A stretch of DNA of 64,000 nt from Streptomyces rimosus (GCF_008704655.1 NZ_CP023688.1:1550001-1614000), one strand, 5' to 3'; numbered from the stretch's first letter, positions 7,898 to 17,418 are shown. Translations and numbers: made by a program. Notes: generated from the letters alone by a model not told the origin.

Positions 7898-9928
7898 TTG
7901 TTCCTTCCCCACAGACCGGCCCGCCCATACCGCGGCAGGGCCGGCAGGCTGGGTGTTCTCGCCCTCCTCCTCGGTGTCCTGGCCACCGTCGCCGCAGGCC
8001 CCGCGCGGGCGCTCCCCGAGGCCGCGCCCGCGGTACGGGCCCCGCTCGTGCAGCCCGTCGACCCGCAGAACTGGCGCAATCCCGACGACATGACCTGGGC
8101 CGAGCACCGCGCGGTCCCGGGCACCAACTGGGCCGATCCGGCCGTCAAGCCCACCAAGCGCATGTTCAAGGGCGCGCTCGTCCTGCTCGACTACCCGGAC
8201 GAGGACTTCAGCGTCACCCGGCCCGCCGGATCGACCGTCTTCGGCAACCCGCAGCCCAGCGCCCACGACATCCCGCGCGCCCAGGTCCCCGCGTTCTACC
8301 GGGACTTCCTCAACAAGCCGGGCGCGCTCAACCACGGCCACACCATCAACGAGTACTGGATGGAGGACTCCGGCGGCCGGCTCGGCGTCGAGCTGACCTC
8401 GTTCGGCGTCTACCGGATGCCGTACAAGTCGTACCAGTACGGCATCGAGCCGTCGATGAACCCCGGCGCCTGCCCCGTCGGCGACAGCTGCGGCAAGAAC
8501 ATCCGCACGGACGGCAAGGCGGCCTGGGTCGCCGACGTGGGCAGCGCGGAGACCAAGAAGTACGACTTCGTCTTCTACCTGACGGCGGGCCAGGACGAGT
8601 CCGCCGCCTGGCAGGAGTTCGGGCAGATGAAGTTCGCCTCGCCGCAGGACGTGCCGGCGGCGTTCGGGCCGCCCTCCCCCATCCAGGGCGGCGGCAACGC
8701 GGCCCGCACCCGCTACGTGCCGTGGACCTCCTGGAAGGCCGCCGCCCGCATCTGGCCCAACGCCGAGACCGGCTCCTCCACCCAGGCCGAGAGCTCCGGC
8801 ATGGCCGTGTACGCGCACGAGTTCAGCCACATCCTGGGCATCGCGGACAACTACAACAACCCGTACGGCACCCCGCTGCGCCGCGCCTACACCGGCATCT
8901 GGAGCATGCTCTCGCGCGGCTCCTTCAACGGGCCGGGCGGCCCGCACACCCGCTGGCAGATTCCGGCCGCCAACGGCGCCTCGATGGGCTCGCAGCACGT
9001 CCTGCGCGACAAGCTCAAGCTCGGCATCGTGGACGAGAAGAACGTGCTGCGCCTGGACCGGGACGCCCTGAAGACGTCCGGGGTCGCCGTCGCCCGGGTC
9101 ACCGCGCGCTCCGCGCCGCCCGGCGACAAGGGCCTGTCCGGCGTGAACATCACCATGGGCCGGGACCTGGCGCCGCCCTGCTCCACCGAGACGGACCCGC
9201 TGTGCGACGGCGGCGGCTACGACAACTACACCGTCGAGGTCGTCGACCGGATGGGCATGGACTCCTTCACGCCGGACCACGGGGTACTGCTCAGCAAGAC
9301 CAAGAACGAGGACCGGGCGCCGTTCGCCTGGGTGATCGACGCCCATCCGGAGGACATCCGCATGGTGGACTTCCGGCGCCCCGACGGCACCCCGCAGATG
9401 ATCACCATGGGCGACTACCGGCAGCTCAGCGACGCGCTGTTCCACGCGGGCGCGGACTCCGGCAGCCAGTACGAGTACGTCGACCGGGCCAACCGGCTGC
9501 ACTTCTACGTCCTGGACATCCAACGGGACAAGAAGGGCATCCTCAGCTACACCGTCGCCGTACGGTCCCTGGACGGCGCGGGCCCGCAGCGCCGCGGCGT
9601 GAAACTGCGTCAGGGCACCGCGTTCGGCGCGCCCGCCAAGGGCCGGGCCGTGTGCTCCTTCCCGCTGACCAACACCGGGCGGCCGGGCAAGGGCGGCGCG
9701 CACCTGGACTCGGACGTGTACCGGCTGACGGCCACCGCCGCCGGGCGCGGCTGGTCCGCGTGGCTGCCGAACCGCCTGGCCACCGCCAGGTCCGGGAGCA
9801 CGGTGAGCGTTCCGGTGGCGGTCACGGCGGAGCCGGGTGCCGCCCGGCACGGCCGGGTCGTCCTGAAGGCCCGCTCCGAGAGCGATCCGCGCAAGTCCGT
9901 AGGGGCCACCTGCACGCTCGGCCGCTGA
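7898..9928 (+). CDS. Secreted M6-family (immune inhibitor A-like) metalloprotease
   Basis: The product is 676 aa. I prefer the TTG at 7898, preceded by agaggtg, because it gives a normal signal peptide: a basic N-terminus, the hydrophobic core LGVLALLLGVLATVAAG and a likely cleavage after ARA near residue 38. A TTG at 7856 would add 14 residues. The zinc motif is HEFSH (His307-His311) in AVYAHEFSHILGIADNYN, with the following Asp typical of M6 peptidases. The C-terminal ~150 residues look like a beta-rich accessory domain. It is expected to be an extracellular zinc protease. A strong hairpin terminator follows at 9942-9972. Confidence 0.9.
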   Translation: MFLPHRPARPYRGRAGRLGVLALLLGVLATVAAGPARALPEAAPAVRAPLVQPVDPQNWRNPDDMTWAEHRAVPGTNWADPAVKPTKRMFKGALVLLDYPDEDFSVTRPAGSTVFGNPQPSAHDIPRAQVPAFYRDFLNKPGALNHGHTINEYWMEDSGGRLGVELTSFGVYRMPYKSYQYGIEPSMNPGACPVGDSCGKNIRTDGKAAWVADVGSAETKKYDFVFYLTAGQDESAAWQEFGQMKFASPQDVPAAFGPPSPIQGGGNAARTRYVPWTSWKAAARIWPNAETGSSTQAESSGMAVYAHEFSHILGIADNYNNPYGTPLRRAYTGIWSMLSRGSFNGPGGPHTRWQIPAANGASMGSQHVLRDKLKLGIVDEKNVLRLDRDALKTSGVAVARVTARSAPPGDKGLSGVNITMGRDLAPPCSTETDPLCDGGGYDNYTVEVVDRMGMDSFTPDHGVLLSKTKNEDRAPFAWVIDAHPEDIRMVDFRRPDGTPQMITMGDYRQLSDALFHAGADSGSQYEYVDRANRLHFYVLDIQRDKKGILSYTVAVRSLDGAGPQRRGVKLRQGTAFGAPAKGRAVCSFPLTNTGRPGKGGAHLDSDVYRLTATAAGRGWSAWLPNRLATARSGSTVSVPVAVTAEPGAARHGRVVLKARSESDPRKSVGATCTLGR

Positions 9929-9941
9929 CCGGATGTACGGG

Positions 9942-9972
9942 CCGTGCCGCTCACCCCGGGTGAGCGGCACGG
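9942..9972. terminator. Bidirectional hairpin terminator
   Basis: A perfect 14-bp inverted repeat (ccgtgccgctcacc / ggtgagcggcacgg) with a 3-base loop lies between the convergent protease and acyltransferase genes. It has no T-run, as is usual for Streptomyces terminators. Confidence 0.8.
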
Positions 9973-9987
9973 AGGCCGGCGTCCCGG

Positions 9988-10716
9988 TCAGCTGGCGCGG
10001 GCGGCCGGCACACCCGGCCGGACCCCGGTGCCGCCCGGGTGCCCGGCGCGCGCCTTGGCCTCGGCCGCGTACGTGTCCACGTACTCCTGCTCGGACAGCT
10101 TCAGGATGGCGTACATGATCTCGTCGGTGACGGCCCGCAGCACCAGCCGCTGGTCGGCCAGCCCGGCGTAGCGGGAGAAGTCCAGCGGCTCCCCGAAGCG
10201 GATGGTGATCGGGACGACCCGCGGCAGCCGGCGGCCGGCCGGCTGGGCCTCGAACGTCCCGATCATCGCGCACGGGATCACCGGCGCGCCGGTCCGCAGC
10301 GCCATCTCCGCAACGCCCGTCCGGCCCTTGTACATCCGGCCGTCGTGCGAGCGGGTGCCTTCCGGGTAGATGCCGAGGAGTTCACCGCGGGCGAGCACCT
10401 TGACCCCCTCCTCGACGGCGGCCTGTCCGGCGCCGCGCCCCGAGCGGTCCACCGGGATCTGCCCGCAGCCCCGGAAGAAGGCCGCCGTCAGCCGTCCTTT
10501 GAGCCCCCGCCCGGTGAAGTACTCCTGCTTGCACAGGAACGTGATCCGGCGCCTGACGGTCGCCGGCATCAGGAAGCTGTCGCAGAAGGAGAGGTGGTTG
10601 CCCGCGATGATGGCCGCGCCCGACTCCGGCAGGTGTTCCAGCCCTTCGACGCGGGGGCGGAACAGGCACCGCAGCAGCGGCACGAGGACGATGGATTTGA
10701 ACAAGTAATAGAACAT
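9988..10716 (-). CDS. 1-acyl-sn-glycerol-3-phosphate acyltransferase family protein (PlsC)
   Basis: The product is 242 aa from an ATG preceded by ggagggga. It has the acyltransferase H(x4)D box at His41-Asp46 (NHLSFCD), the substrate-binding block GIYPEGTRSHDGR near residue 106, and a later VIPCAMIG block. It starts with a hydrophobic, membrane-associating segment. It is expected to transfer acyl groups to lysophosphatidate or a related acceptor in phospholipid synthesis. The C-terminal tail is rich in Ala, Gly and Pro and unlikely to be catalytic. Confidence 0.92.
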   Translation of the reverse strand: MFYYLFKSIVLVPLLRCLFRPRVEGLEHLPESGAAIIAGNHLSFCDSFLMPATVRRRITFLCKQEYFTGRGLKGRLTAAFFRGCGQIPVDRSGRGAGQAAVEEGVKVLARGELLGIYPEGTRSHDGRMYKGRTGVAEMALRTGAPVIPCAMIGTFEAQPAGRRLPRVVPITIRFGEPLDFSRYAGLADQRLVLRAVTDEIMYAILKLSEQEYVDTYAAEAKARAGHPGGTGVRPGVPAARAS

Positions 10717-10856
10717 GTAACTGATCCCCTCCCCAGAGTGATCCCCCCGCGTCGGGGGACGGTAGTGCCGCACCGGGGCAGGAGGGAGAGGGCCTATTGA
10801 GCCACCGTCAGTACGGGGCGCCGAGGCGAGGGATCACGCCACACCGGGGAGCGCGG

Positions 10857-11954
10857 TCACCGGTTCGCCGGTGTCTCGTCGGCGAACACCTTGGTCACGA
10901 GGCGCCCGTCCTCGGTCAGATAGCCGTGCAGCATGCCCTCGCTGCTGTGCGGGGCGTCGAACACGCCCTGCGCGTTCAGCGCGATCACCCCGCCCGTGCC
11001 GCCCAGCTTCGGCAGCCGCTCGACCAGCACCTCGTACGCGGCGGTGGCCAGGTCCCGACCGCCGAACTCGATCAGGTTGGAGAGGGTGACGGTGGCGGCG
11101 CCCCGGAGGAACACCTCGCCCGCCCCGGTGGCGCTGGCCGCGACGGTGGCGTTCTTGGCGTAGGTGCCCGCGCCGACGACGGGCGAGTCGCCGACCCGGC
11201 CCGCCATCTTGTTGGTCAGACCGCCGGTGGAGGTGGCCGCCGCCAGATTCCGCTTCCCGTCCACGGCCACCGCGCCCACCGTGCCCTGGGTCAGCGTCTC
11301 GCCGGAGCCCTTCACCCGGCCCTTGGCCTTCATCAGCTCCTGCCAGCGCTTCTCGGTCCAGTAGTAGTCCTGGGTCACGGTCGGCAGGCCGCTGCGGGCC
11401 GCGAAATCGTCGGCTCCCTGGCCCGCCAGCAGGACGTGCTTGGTCTTCTCCATCACCAGCCGTGCGGCGGAGACGGGGTTGCGGACATGGCGTACGCCCG
11501 CCACGGCACCCGCGGCCAGGTCCGAGCCGCGCATGACCGACGCGTCCAGCTCGTGGCCCGCGTCCTCGTTGAACACCGCGCCCTTGCCCGCGTTGAACAG
11601 CGGGTTGTCCTCCAGCCTGCGGACCGCGGCCTCGGTCGCCGCGACGCTGCTGCCGCCCTTGGCCAGAATCTTCTGTCCGGCGCGCAGCGCCTCGGCCAGT
11701 CCGTCGCGGTACGCCTTCTCCTGGGCCGGTGTGGTGTCCTCGCGCTTCAGCGCGGTGCCCGCACCGCCGTGCACGGCGATGACAACGTGCCGGGCGTCGG
11801 GCCGCGGCTTCCCCTTGGCCTGCGCCGCCGGTTCCGCCGCGGTGCCCGGGCGGTCCGCCGAAACCGCGCTGCCGGGCACGACCGCCAGCAGCGCGGCCAC
11901 GGACAGCGCCCCGGCCGCCATACCCATCAGTCGCCGTGCCGAGTTCCTGGTCAT
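10857..11954 (-). CDS. Secreted isoaspartyl peptidase / L-asparaginase (Ntn hydrolase)
   Basis: The product is 365 aa from an ATG with a gggag site 9 bases upstream. It has an N-terminal signal peptide (SARRLMGMAAGALSVAALLAVV, Ala-rich cleavage region near residue 33). The mature part opens VVIAVHGGAG, a hallmark of the type 2 asparaginase family. The autocatalytic nucleophile is Thr225 in QGTVGAVAVD, and the later TSTGG block fits as well. The protein should self-cleave before Thr225 and hydrolyse isoaspartyl dipeptides and/or asparagine outside the cytoplasm. Confidence 0.93.
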   Translation of the reverse strand: MTRNSARRLMGMAAGALSVAALLAVVPGSAVSADRPGTAAEPAAQAKGKPRPDARHVVIAVHGGAGTALKREDTTPAQEKAYRDGLAEALRAGQKILAKGGSSVAATEAAVRRLEDNPLFNAGKGAVFNEDAGHELDASVMRGSDLAAGAVAGVRHVRNPVSAARLVMEKTKHVLLAGQGADDFAARSGLPTVTQDYYWTEKRWQELMKAKGRVKGSGETLTQGTVGAVAVDGKRNLAAATSTGGLTNKMAGRVGDSPVVGAGTYAKNATVAASATGAGEVFLRGAATVTLSNLIEFGGRDLATAAYEVLVERLPKLGGTGGVIALNAQGVFDAPHSSEGMLHGYLTEDGRLVTKVFADETPANR

Positions 11955-12012
11955 GGACTCACTCCCTTGGAAGAGGAGGACCGCCCGCCCGCGAACGGGG
12001 CGGGCGGCCACG

Positions 12013-14088
12013 TCATGCCGTACGGATCGCCGGATCGCTCACGCCCTCGGCGCCGGTCTCCACATGACCGGCGAACCGGCGCAGGAAGGTCTTGTCCGCG
12101 TCACAGACCACGGACACGTCGTACCACCGCTTGCCCGCCGTCAGGTCCACGGTGTGCGTCACCCGCTGTCCGGGCCGCACGGTGATCTTGTGGGAGGCGC
12201 CGCCGTAGGCGTTGGCGACGGTGAGCGTGCGGGCGCCGTCGCCCGCGTTGGTCAGCGTCAGATCGAGGTTCCCGGTGGCCTTGTCGTGGCGCGCGGTCAC
12301 CTCGGGGCCCGCGGTCCTGCCCGGCCCTCTGAAGGTGCGCAGAAAGCCGTTCGGCCCGAACACCGACAGGTCGTAGGTGCCCTTCGAGTACGCCGTGTTC
12401 CAGCTGTCCGCGATCTTCTTGCCGCGCTCGGTGGTGTACGTCCACGGGCCGTCGCCGCGGTTCGGCGCCGTGACGAGGAACTGCGCGCCGGCGTCGGGGC
12501 CGCCGCTGAACGTCAGCCGGTACTTGCCGGCCGCGATGTCGGCGGCCCCGTCCACGTACGGCGCGTACCGCAGCGGGCGGGTGGGCCGGGAGCCGCGCTC
12601 CTGCTTGGGCAGGGTGCCCTGCGCCGGGGGCACGGGGTGGAAGTCGGCGGGCTTGGGCTTGGTCGGCGCGTAGCCGCCGGTGTCCGGCAGGGTGCCCGGC
12701 TTCCCCGTACGGCTGAAGTCGAAGGCCGAGGTCAGATCGCCGCAGACGGTGCGCCGCCAGGGCGAGATGTGCGGCTCGGTCACGCCGAAGCGGCGCTCCA
12801 TGAAGCGGATGACCGAGGTGTGGTCGAAGGTCTCGGAGCAGACGTAGCCGCCGGTGCTCCAGGGGGAGACGACGAGCATCGGCACCCGCTGGCCGAGGCC
12901 GTACGGCCCGGCCTGGTAACCGCCGCCGCCCTTGTAGTGGTCCGCTTCGGTGGCGACGGTGGACAGGCCCTGGTTCGCGTCGGCCGGCGGGTACGGCGGT
13001 ACGACGTGGTCGAAGAAGCCGTCGTTCTCGTCGTAGGTGATGAACAGCGCGGTCCTGCTCCACACCTTCGGGTCGGAGGTCAGCACGTCCAGCACCTTGG
13101 AGATGTACCAGGCGCCGTAATTGGCGGGCCAGCTCGGGTGCTCGGTGTACGCCTCGGGGCAGGCGATCCAGGAGATCTTCGGCAGCTTGCCGTTCTTCAC
13201 GTCCGCGCGCAGGTCGTCGAGGAGCTGCCCGCCGCCCTTCACGTTCGAGCCCCGCCGGGCCTTCTCGTACAGCGGGTCGCCCGGCTTGGCGTTGCGGAAG
13301 CTGTTGAAGTACAGCAGGGAGTTGTCGCCGTAGTTGCCGCGGTACGGATCGTTCTTGAGCCAGCCCCAGTGGCCGGCCGCGTCCAGGCCGTCGCCGATGT
13401 CCTGGTAGATCTTCCAGGAGACGCCCGCGGCCTCCAGCCGCTCGGGGTACGTCGTCCAGCTGTAGCCCTTCTCGTCGTTGCCGAGGACCGGGCCGCTGGG
13501 GTCGCCGACGCCCTTGCCGTCGTTGCCCGTGTACCCGGTCCACAGGTAGTAGCGGTTCGGGTCGGTGGAGCCGATGAAGGAGCAGTGGTAGGCGTCGCAG
13601 ACGGTGAAGGTGTCGGCGAGCGCGAAGTGGAACGGGATGTCCTTGCGCGCCAGGTGCGCCATCGTCGTGGCCGTCTTGGCGGGTACCCACTGGTCGTAGC
13701 GGCCGTCGGCGAACGCCCGGTGGCTGCCGGTCCAGTCGTGGTTGAGGTCCTCGATGAAGACCAGGCCCAGGTCGTCGTCCTTGACCTGCGGCCGGAACGG
13801 CAGCACTTCCTTGCCCTTGCCGTCCGGCTGGTGCCACACCGGCTTGCCGCTCGGCAGCGTCACCGGCCGCGGGTCGCCGAAGCCCCGTACGCCGCGCAAA
13901 GTGCCGAAGTAGTGGTCGAAGGACCGGTTCTCCTGCATCAGCACGACGATGTGCTCGACGTCCTCGATGCTGCCGGTGCGGCGGTGCGCGGGAATCGCGG
14001 CGGCGCGGGCGATGCTCTCGGACAGCACGGAGAACGTGGCGGCCCCGCCGGAGAGTTGCAGGAACCGCCGCCGGTTGAGTTCGGGCAT
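12013..14088 (-). CDS. Tat-exported non-haemolytic phospholipase C
   Basis: The product is 691 aa. It starts with a twin-arginine signal (Arg6-Arg7-Arg8-Phe-Leu) followed by a hydrophobic stretch and Ala-rich cleavage region. The catalytic domain has the phosphoesterase family motif ENRSFDHYFG at residues 53-62, and the later metal/active-site block TYDENDGFFDHVVPP. Two C-terminal beta-rich domains of ~90 residues each (DUF756-like) follow, as in PlcN-type enzymes. It should hydrolyse phosphatidylcholine or related lipids outside the cell. Its start codon lies within one copy of a 25-nt near-repeat whose other copy is in the leader of the divergent gene at 14600. Confidence 0.93.
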   Translation of the reverse strand: MPELNRRRFLQLSGGAATFSVLSESIARAAAIPAHRRTGSIEDVEHIVVLMQENRSFDHYFGTLRGVRGFGDPRPVTLPSGKPVWHQPDGKGKEVLPFRPQVKDDDLGLVFIEDLNHDWTGSHRAFADGRYDQWVPAKTATTMAHLARKDIPFHFALADTFTVCDAYHCSFIGSTDPNRYYLWTGYTGNDGKGVGDPSGPVLGNDEKGYSWTTYPERLEAAGVSWKIYQDIGDGLDAAGHWGWLKNDPYRGNYGDNSLLYFNSFRNAKPGDPLYEKARRGSNVKGGGQLLDDLRADVKNGKLPKISWIACPEAYTEHPSWPANYGAWYISKVLDVLTSDPKVWSRTALFITYDENDGFFDHVVPPYPPADANQGLSTVATEADHYKGGGGYQAGPYGLGQRVPMLVVSPWSTGGYVCSETFDHTSVIRFMERRFGVTEPHISPWRRTVCGDLTSAFDFSRTGKPGTLPDTGGYAPTKPKPADFHPVPPAQGTLPKQERGSRPTRPLRYAPYVDGAADIAAGKYRLTFSGGPDAGAQFLVTAPNRGDGPWTYTTERGKKIADSWNTAYSKGTYDLSVFGPNGFLRTFRGPGRTAGPEVTARHDKATGNLDLTLTNAGDGARTLTVANAYGGASHKITVRPGQRVTHTVDLTAGKRWYDVSVVCDADKTFLRRFAGHVETGAEGVSDPAIRTA

Positions 14089-14099
14089 GGCTGAAATGA
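14071..14099. repeat. Near-direct repeat, copy A (over phospholipase C start)
   Basis: The sequence ccggttga-g-ttcg-g-gcatggctgaaa is shared with copy B at 14523-14550, apart from one substitution and one extra g. This copy covers the start codon and first codons of the minus-strand phospholipase C gene. Confidence 0.6.
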
Positions 14100-14599
14100 C
14101 CCCTTGGGTGGGAGACAACGGGCGCGACTGGAGTGTTCCAAGAGGAACGAGGCCGTGGGAAGACGTCGTGACACAGGGGTGAAAAGTCGCAAGACAGGAC
14201 GTGAACACGCGGAATGCGGCCCTCCGTTCCGGCCGGTGCCGGGCATACCGTGCCGCCGTCGCCCATACCGCCCCGACCCCGCACCGGCCGGACAGGTGGC
14301 GACGTGTCCGGTCGAAAACCCTGCCGGATGGCCCGCTTCCGCATGCGGGCATATGCCAATTGCATAGTGGCCAATTTCCATCGCCGCCCAATGGCCCGAT
14401 TTCACCGCCAATGTCGTGCACGGCACCGAAGCGGAATCAGGTAATTCCGATCACCAGTTTCGAACGGACCAGCCGCTGAGTAGGGTGTGGCACTGCCGGT
14501 GGAACTGGGGGAACAGTGCGTACCGGTTGATTTCGGCATGGCTGAAAATGTGCCGGTGGCCGACCTCACCGGGTGAAACGGCAGGAGCGGCAGGAGACC
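14089..14599. other. Divergent intergenic region (511 bp)
   Basis: This separates the phospholipase C gene (minus) from the gene at 14600 (plus). No convincing gene is present. The stretch around 14340-14480 is noticeably poorer in GC than its surroundings and probably holds both promoters, but I cannot place -10/-35 boxes with confidence. The right part contains copy B of the near-repeat. Confidence 0.5.
14523..14550. repeat. Near-direct repeat, copy B (leader of gene at 14600)
   Basis: This is the partner of 14071-14099 and lies 50-77 bases upstream of the ATG at 14600. In the plus-strand transcript it would be complementary to the translation start region of the phospholipase C mRNA. Confidence 0.6.
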
Positions 14600-15556
14600 A
14601 TGACCGCTGGGTTATTCGAGGGGCAGTACGTGTGGCATCCGGCAGCCGACGACGTCCAGCTCGCGCGGGCATGCGTGGACATACGGGCGGGCCGCTACTT
14701 CAGCGCGCGCGAAATCCTGCGGGAAGCGCGCGGGGACCACGGCGTACGGGCGCACCGCTCCCTGGTGCTGGCCTCGGAAGCGGCCGACTCCGACCTGGCG
14801 GAACGCTGGCTGGCCGAGGAACCCGGCTGCGAAGCGGCCCTGCTGTGGGCGCGGGTGGCGGTGCTGCGCGCGGTCCGCGCGGCCGACAGCGGTGACCAGC
14901 GGGCCGAGGCCCTCGGCCGGATCGCGGTGGCCGCCTGCGACCGGGCGGCCGAAGCGGCCCCCGACGACCCGACCCCCTGGTCCGCCCGGCTGACCCTGGC
15001 CCGCCTGCAACAGCCCCGCGACCCCGCCCCGCAGGGGCTGCTGACCGCGCCGCCCGGCCCCTGGAAGCTCTTCTCCCACATCCTGCGGCTCGATCCCTGG
15101 AACCGCGAGGGCCACCACCGCTTCCTGTCGTTCTTCTTCCCGCGGTACGGCGGCGAGGCGAACGCGTCCTGGGACGTCGCCGCGTTCCTCAGCCAGCGCG
15201 CGCCGGTCTCCTCGCCACTGCGGCTGCTGCCGCTGGTGGCCCTGGTCGACGGCTACAACCCGGACTCGCCCCTGGCGGAACGCACCTGGGAACAGCCGCA
15301 GTGGAAGGCCAGCGCCCTGGGCATCTACCGCAACTGGCTGCCGCACGTCGCCGGTTACCGCTTCACGCCGGTGCTGGACCTGGCCTACCTGGCGCACGCG
15401 CTCTACATGGCGCAGTGCTCGTTCGAGGCCCGGGCGGTCTTCACGGCCATGGGCCCGTACGCCTCCCGTATGCCGTGGAGCATGTTCGGCGACCCCGCTG
15501 AACAGCTGAACAAGGCGAGACGCGCGTGTGGTCTCCCGGTGCCCGATGCCGCCTGA
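14600..15556 (+). CDS. Hypothetical helical-repeat-like protein
   Basis: The product is 318 aa from the ATG at 14600, which has gcaggag just upstream. An in-frame GTG at 14573 is less well placed. The sequence is Ala/Arg-rich with repeated helix pairs (ARACVDIRAGRYFSAREIL, SLVLASEAADSDLAERWL, AACDRAAEAAPDDPTPWSA) suggesting a TPR-like solenoid. There is no signal peptide, membrane segment or catalytic motif. I do not recognise the family. A GC-rich hairpin follows at 15590-15615. Confidence 0.65.
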   Translation: MTAGLFEGQYVWHPAADDVQLARACVDIRAGRYFSAREILREARGDHGVRAHRSLVLASEAADSDLAERWLAEEPGCEAALLWARVAVLRAVRAADSGDQRAEALGRIAVAACDRAAEAAPDDPTPWSARLTLARLQQPRDPAPQGLLTAPPGPWKLFSHILRLDPWNREGHHRFLSFFFPRYGGEANASWDVAAFLSQRAPVSSPLRLLPLVALVDGYNPDSPLAERTWEQPQWKASALGIYRNWLPHVAGYRFTPVLDLAYLAHALYMAQCSFEARAVFTAMGPYASRMPWSMFGDPAEQLNKARRACGLPVPDAA

Positions 15557-15589
15557 GCCACCGCTCGAAGCCTTTGCCGCCCGGCCGGC

Positions 15590-15615
15590 CCGGCCCCGCG
15601 GGCCACCGGGGCCGG
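15590..15615. terminator. Putative hairpin terminator
   Basis: An 8-bp inverted repeat (ccggcccc / ggggccgg) with a 10-base loop lies 33 bases after the stop of the preceding gene. Such GC-only repeats can arise by chance at this base composition. Confidence 0.4.
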
Positions 15616-15772
15616 TCACCGCTGTCCGCCGCTCACCTCCCCGATCCCCCGATCCCCGGGCCCGCCGGAGGGGCCTTCGTGCGCCCCGGCCCGCCCCCGA
15701 AGACAGGTGCCGACACCGCGTATCGACGCTCCGCGCCGATGTCTTCCTGTCCCCACCAGAAAGGTTGCGGTT

Positions 15773-17311
15773 GTGTCCGACCCCGTGTCCCCCGCCCGTA
15801 CGAGATCCCGCCGCGCCGTGGAACCCGTCACCCTGGACGACGACGCGACGCTGCACGCCATGGGCTATCCGCGGAAACTGACCCGGCGGTTCCGCGCGTT
15901 CGACAATTTCGCGATCTCCTTCACCATCATCAACATCATTTCCGGGATCTTCTCCTCCTTCGGGTTCGGGATGAACGCCGGCGGACCGGTGATCCTGGTC
16001 TTCGGCTGGATAGCCGTGGCCGCCATGGTGCTGTTCGTCGGCGCCTCGATGGCCGAGATCGCCTCCGCCTACCCGACCAGCGGGGCGCTGTACTTCTCCG
16101 CCGGGAAGCTGGCCAAGCGGCACCGGGGCGCCTGGTCCTGGTACACGGGCTGGCTGAACTTCGCCGGGCAGGTCGGCGGCACCGCCGCCACCGGGTACGC
16201 CGCGGCCACCTTCATCCAGGCGTTCATCGCCATGCAGTGGCCGTCCTACGAGGCCACCCCGCAGCGGGCGGTGCTGATCACCGCGGTGATCCTGCTCGTC
16301 CAGGCGCTCGCCAACACCTTTACGGTGCAGCTGGTCGCGGTGCTGAACCGGATCTCCGTCTGGTGGCTGCTGATCGGCCTGGTGGTGATCGTCGTCGCGC
16401 TGATCGCGCTGCCCTCGCACCACCAGGACCCGTCGTTCGTGACCCACTTCGTCAACAACACCGGGTTCAACAACGGCCTGTACGGCGCCATGCTGGGCCT
16501 GCTCGTCACCAGCTGGACGTTCACCGGGTTCGACGGCAGCTTCCACATGTCCGAGGAGACGGTGCAGGCCACCGTCAACGCGCCCCGGGGCATCATGCGC
16601 GCCATCGGCTACTCCGCGGTCGCCGGCCTGGTCCTGATGCTCGCGCTGGTCTTCGCGATCCGCGACTACGCGGGCGCGGCGAGCGCCGAGGCGCCGCCGG
16701 TGCAGATCCTCATCGACGCCCTCGGCACGGGCACCGCCAAGTTCCTGCTGCTGATCGTGATCGGCGCGATGCTCTTCTGCGGCCTGGCCAACATGACCAG
16801 CAACACCCGGCAGATCTTCGCCTTCTCGCGGGACGGCGCGATGCCCGGCTCCCGCTGGTGGCACTCGGTCTCCTCGCGCACCCGCACGCCGGTCAAGGCG
16901 GTCTGGCTGGCCGCGGCCTGCTCGCTGGTCCTGGTCATCCCCGGCTGGTGGTCGCACACCGCGTTCACCGCCGTCGTCAGCATCAACGTCGTGGGGCTCT
17001 TCCTCGCCTACGCGGTGCCGATCTTCCTGCGGCTGCGGCTGGACACCTTCCAGCCCGGCCCGTGGAACCTGGGGCGCTACGGCAAGCTGGTCGCCGCGGT
17101 CGCGGTGGCGTGGATCCTCATCAGCAGCGTGCTGTTCATGCTGCCGCAGGCGTCGCCGATCACCGCCGGGTCGTTCAACTACGCGCCGATCGCGCTGGGC
17201 GTGGTGCTGATCATCGCTACGGTGTGGTGGTTCGCGACCGCGCGGCGGCGCTTCCAGGGACCGGTCAGCTACGGCCGACCCGACGAAGTGGCGGCCATGG
17301 ACCTGATCTGA
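15773..17311 (+). CDS. APC-family amino acid permease
   Basis: The product is 512 aa from a GTG at 15773, with aaagg 9 bases upstream. It has twelve apparent membrane segments. The first carries the APC signature NFAISFTIINIISGIFSSFGFGMNAGGP, and the loop ASAYPTSGALYFSAGKLA is typical of the GABA/choline-type (UGA4/BAT1-like) amino acid permeases. Likely a proton- or substrate-coupled amino acid importer in the cytoplasmic membrane; substrate not readable. It is separated from the NRPS cluster by ~3 kb of unrelated genes, so no link to precursor supply is claimed. Confidence 0.9.
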   Translation: MSDPVSPARTRSRRAVEPVTLDDDATLHAMGYPRKLTRRFRAFDNFAISFTIINIISGIFSSFGFGMNAGGPVILVFGWIAVAAMVLFVGASMAEIASAYPTSGALYFSAGKLAKRHRGAWSWYTGWLNFAGQVGGTAATGYAAATFIQAFIAMQWPSYEATPQRAVLITAVILLVQALANTFTVQLVAVLNRISVWWLLIGLVVIVVALIALPSHHQDPSFVTHFVNNTGFNNGLYGAMLGLLVTSWTFTGFDGSFHMSEETVQATVNAPRGIMRAIGYSAVAGLVLMLALVFAIRDYAGAASAEAPPVQILIDALGTGTAKFLLLIVIGAMLFCGLANMTSNTRQIFAFSRDGAMPGSRWWHSVSSRTRTPVKAVWLAAACSLVLVIPGWWSHTAFTAVVSINVVGLFLAYAVPIFLRLRLDTFQPGPWNLGRYGKLVAAVAVAWILISSVLFMLPQASPITAGSFNYAPIALGVVLIIATVWWFATARRRFQGPVSYGRPDEVAAMDLI

Positions 17312-17365
17312 CGGCCCGCCACCGCCGTACGGGCCGAACGGCTCCACCGGCCCTACCACCCCTTC

Positions 17366-17393
17366 GCCCCGCCGTCCCGCACGGCGGCGGGGC
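17366..17393. terminator. Hairpin terminator
   Basis: A perfect 9-bp inverted repeat (gccccgccg / cggcggggc) with a 10-base loop lies 54 bases after the permease stop and before the acetyltransferase gene. Confidence 0.55.
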
Positions 17394-17418
17394 CCGACAG
17401 CCAAGGACTGCACCAGGT

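Noticed and set aside
10741..10760. Inverted repeat tccccc / ggggga as a terminator or operator
   Set aside because: Only 6 bp of single-composition arms; expected by chance in this DNA.
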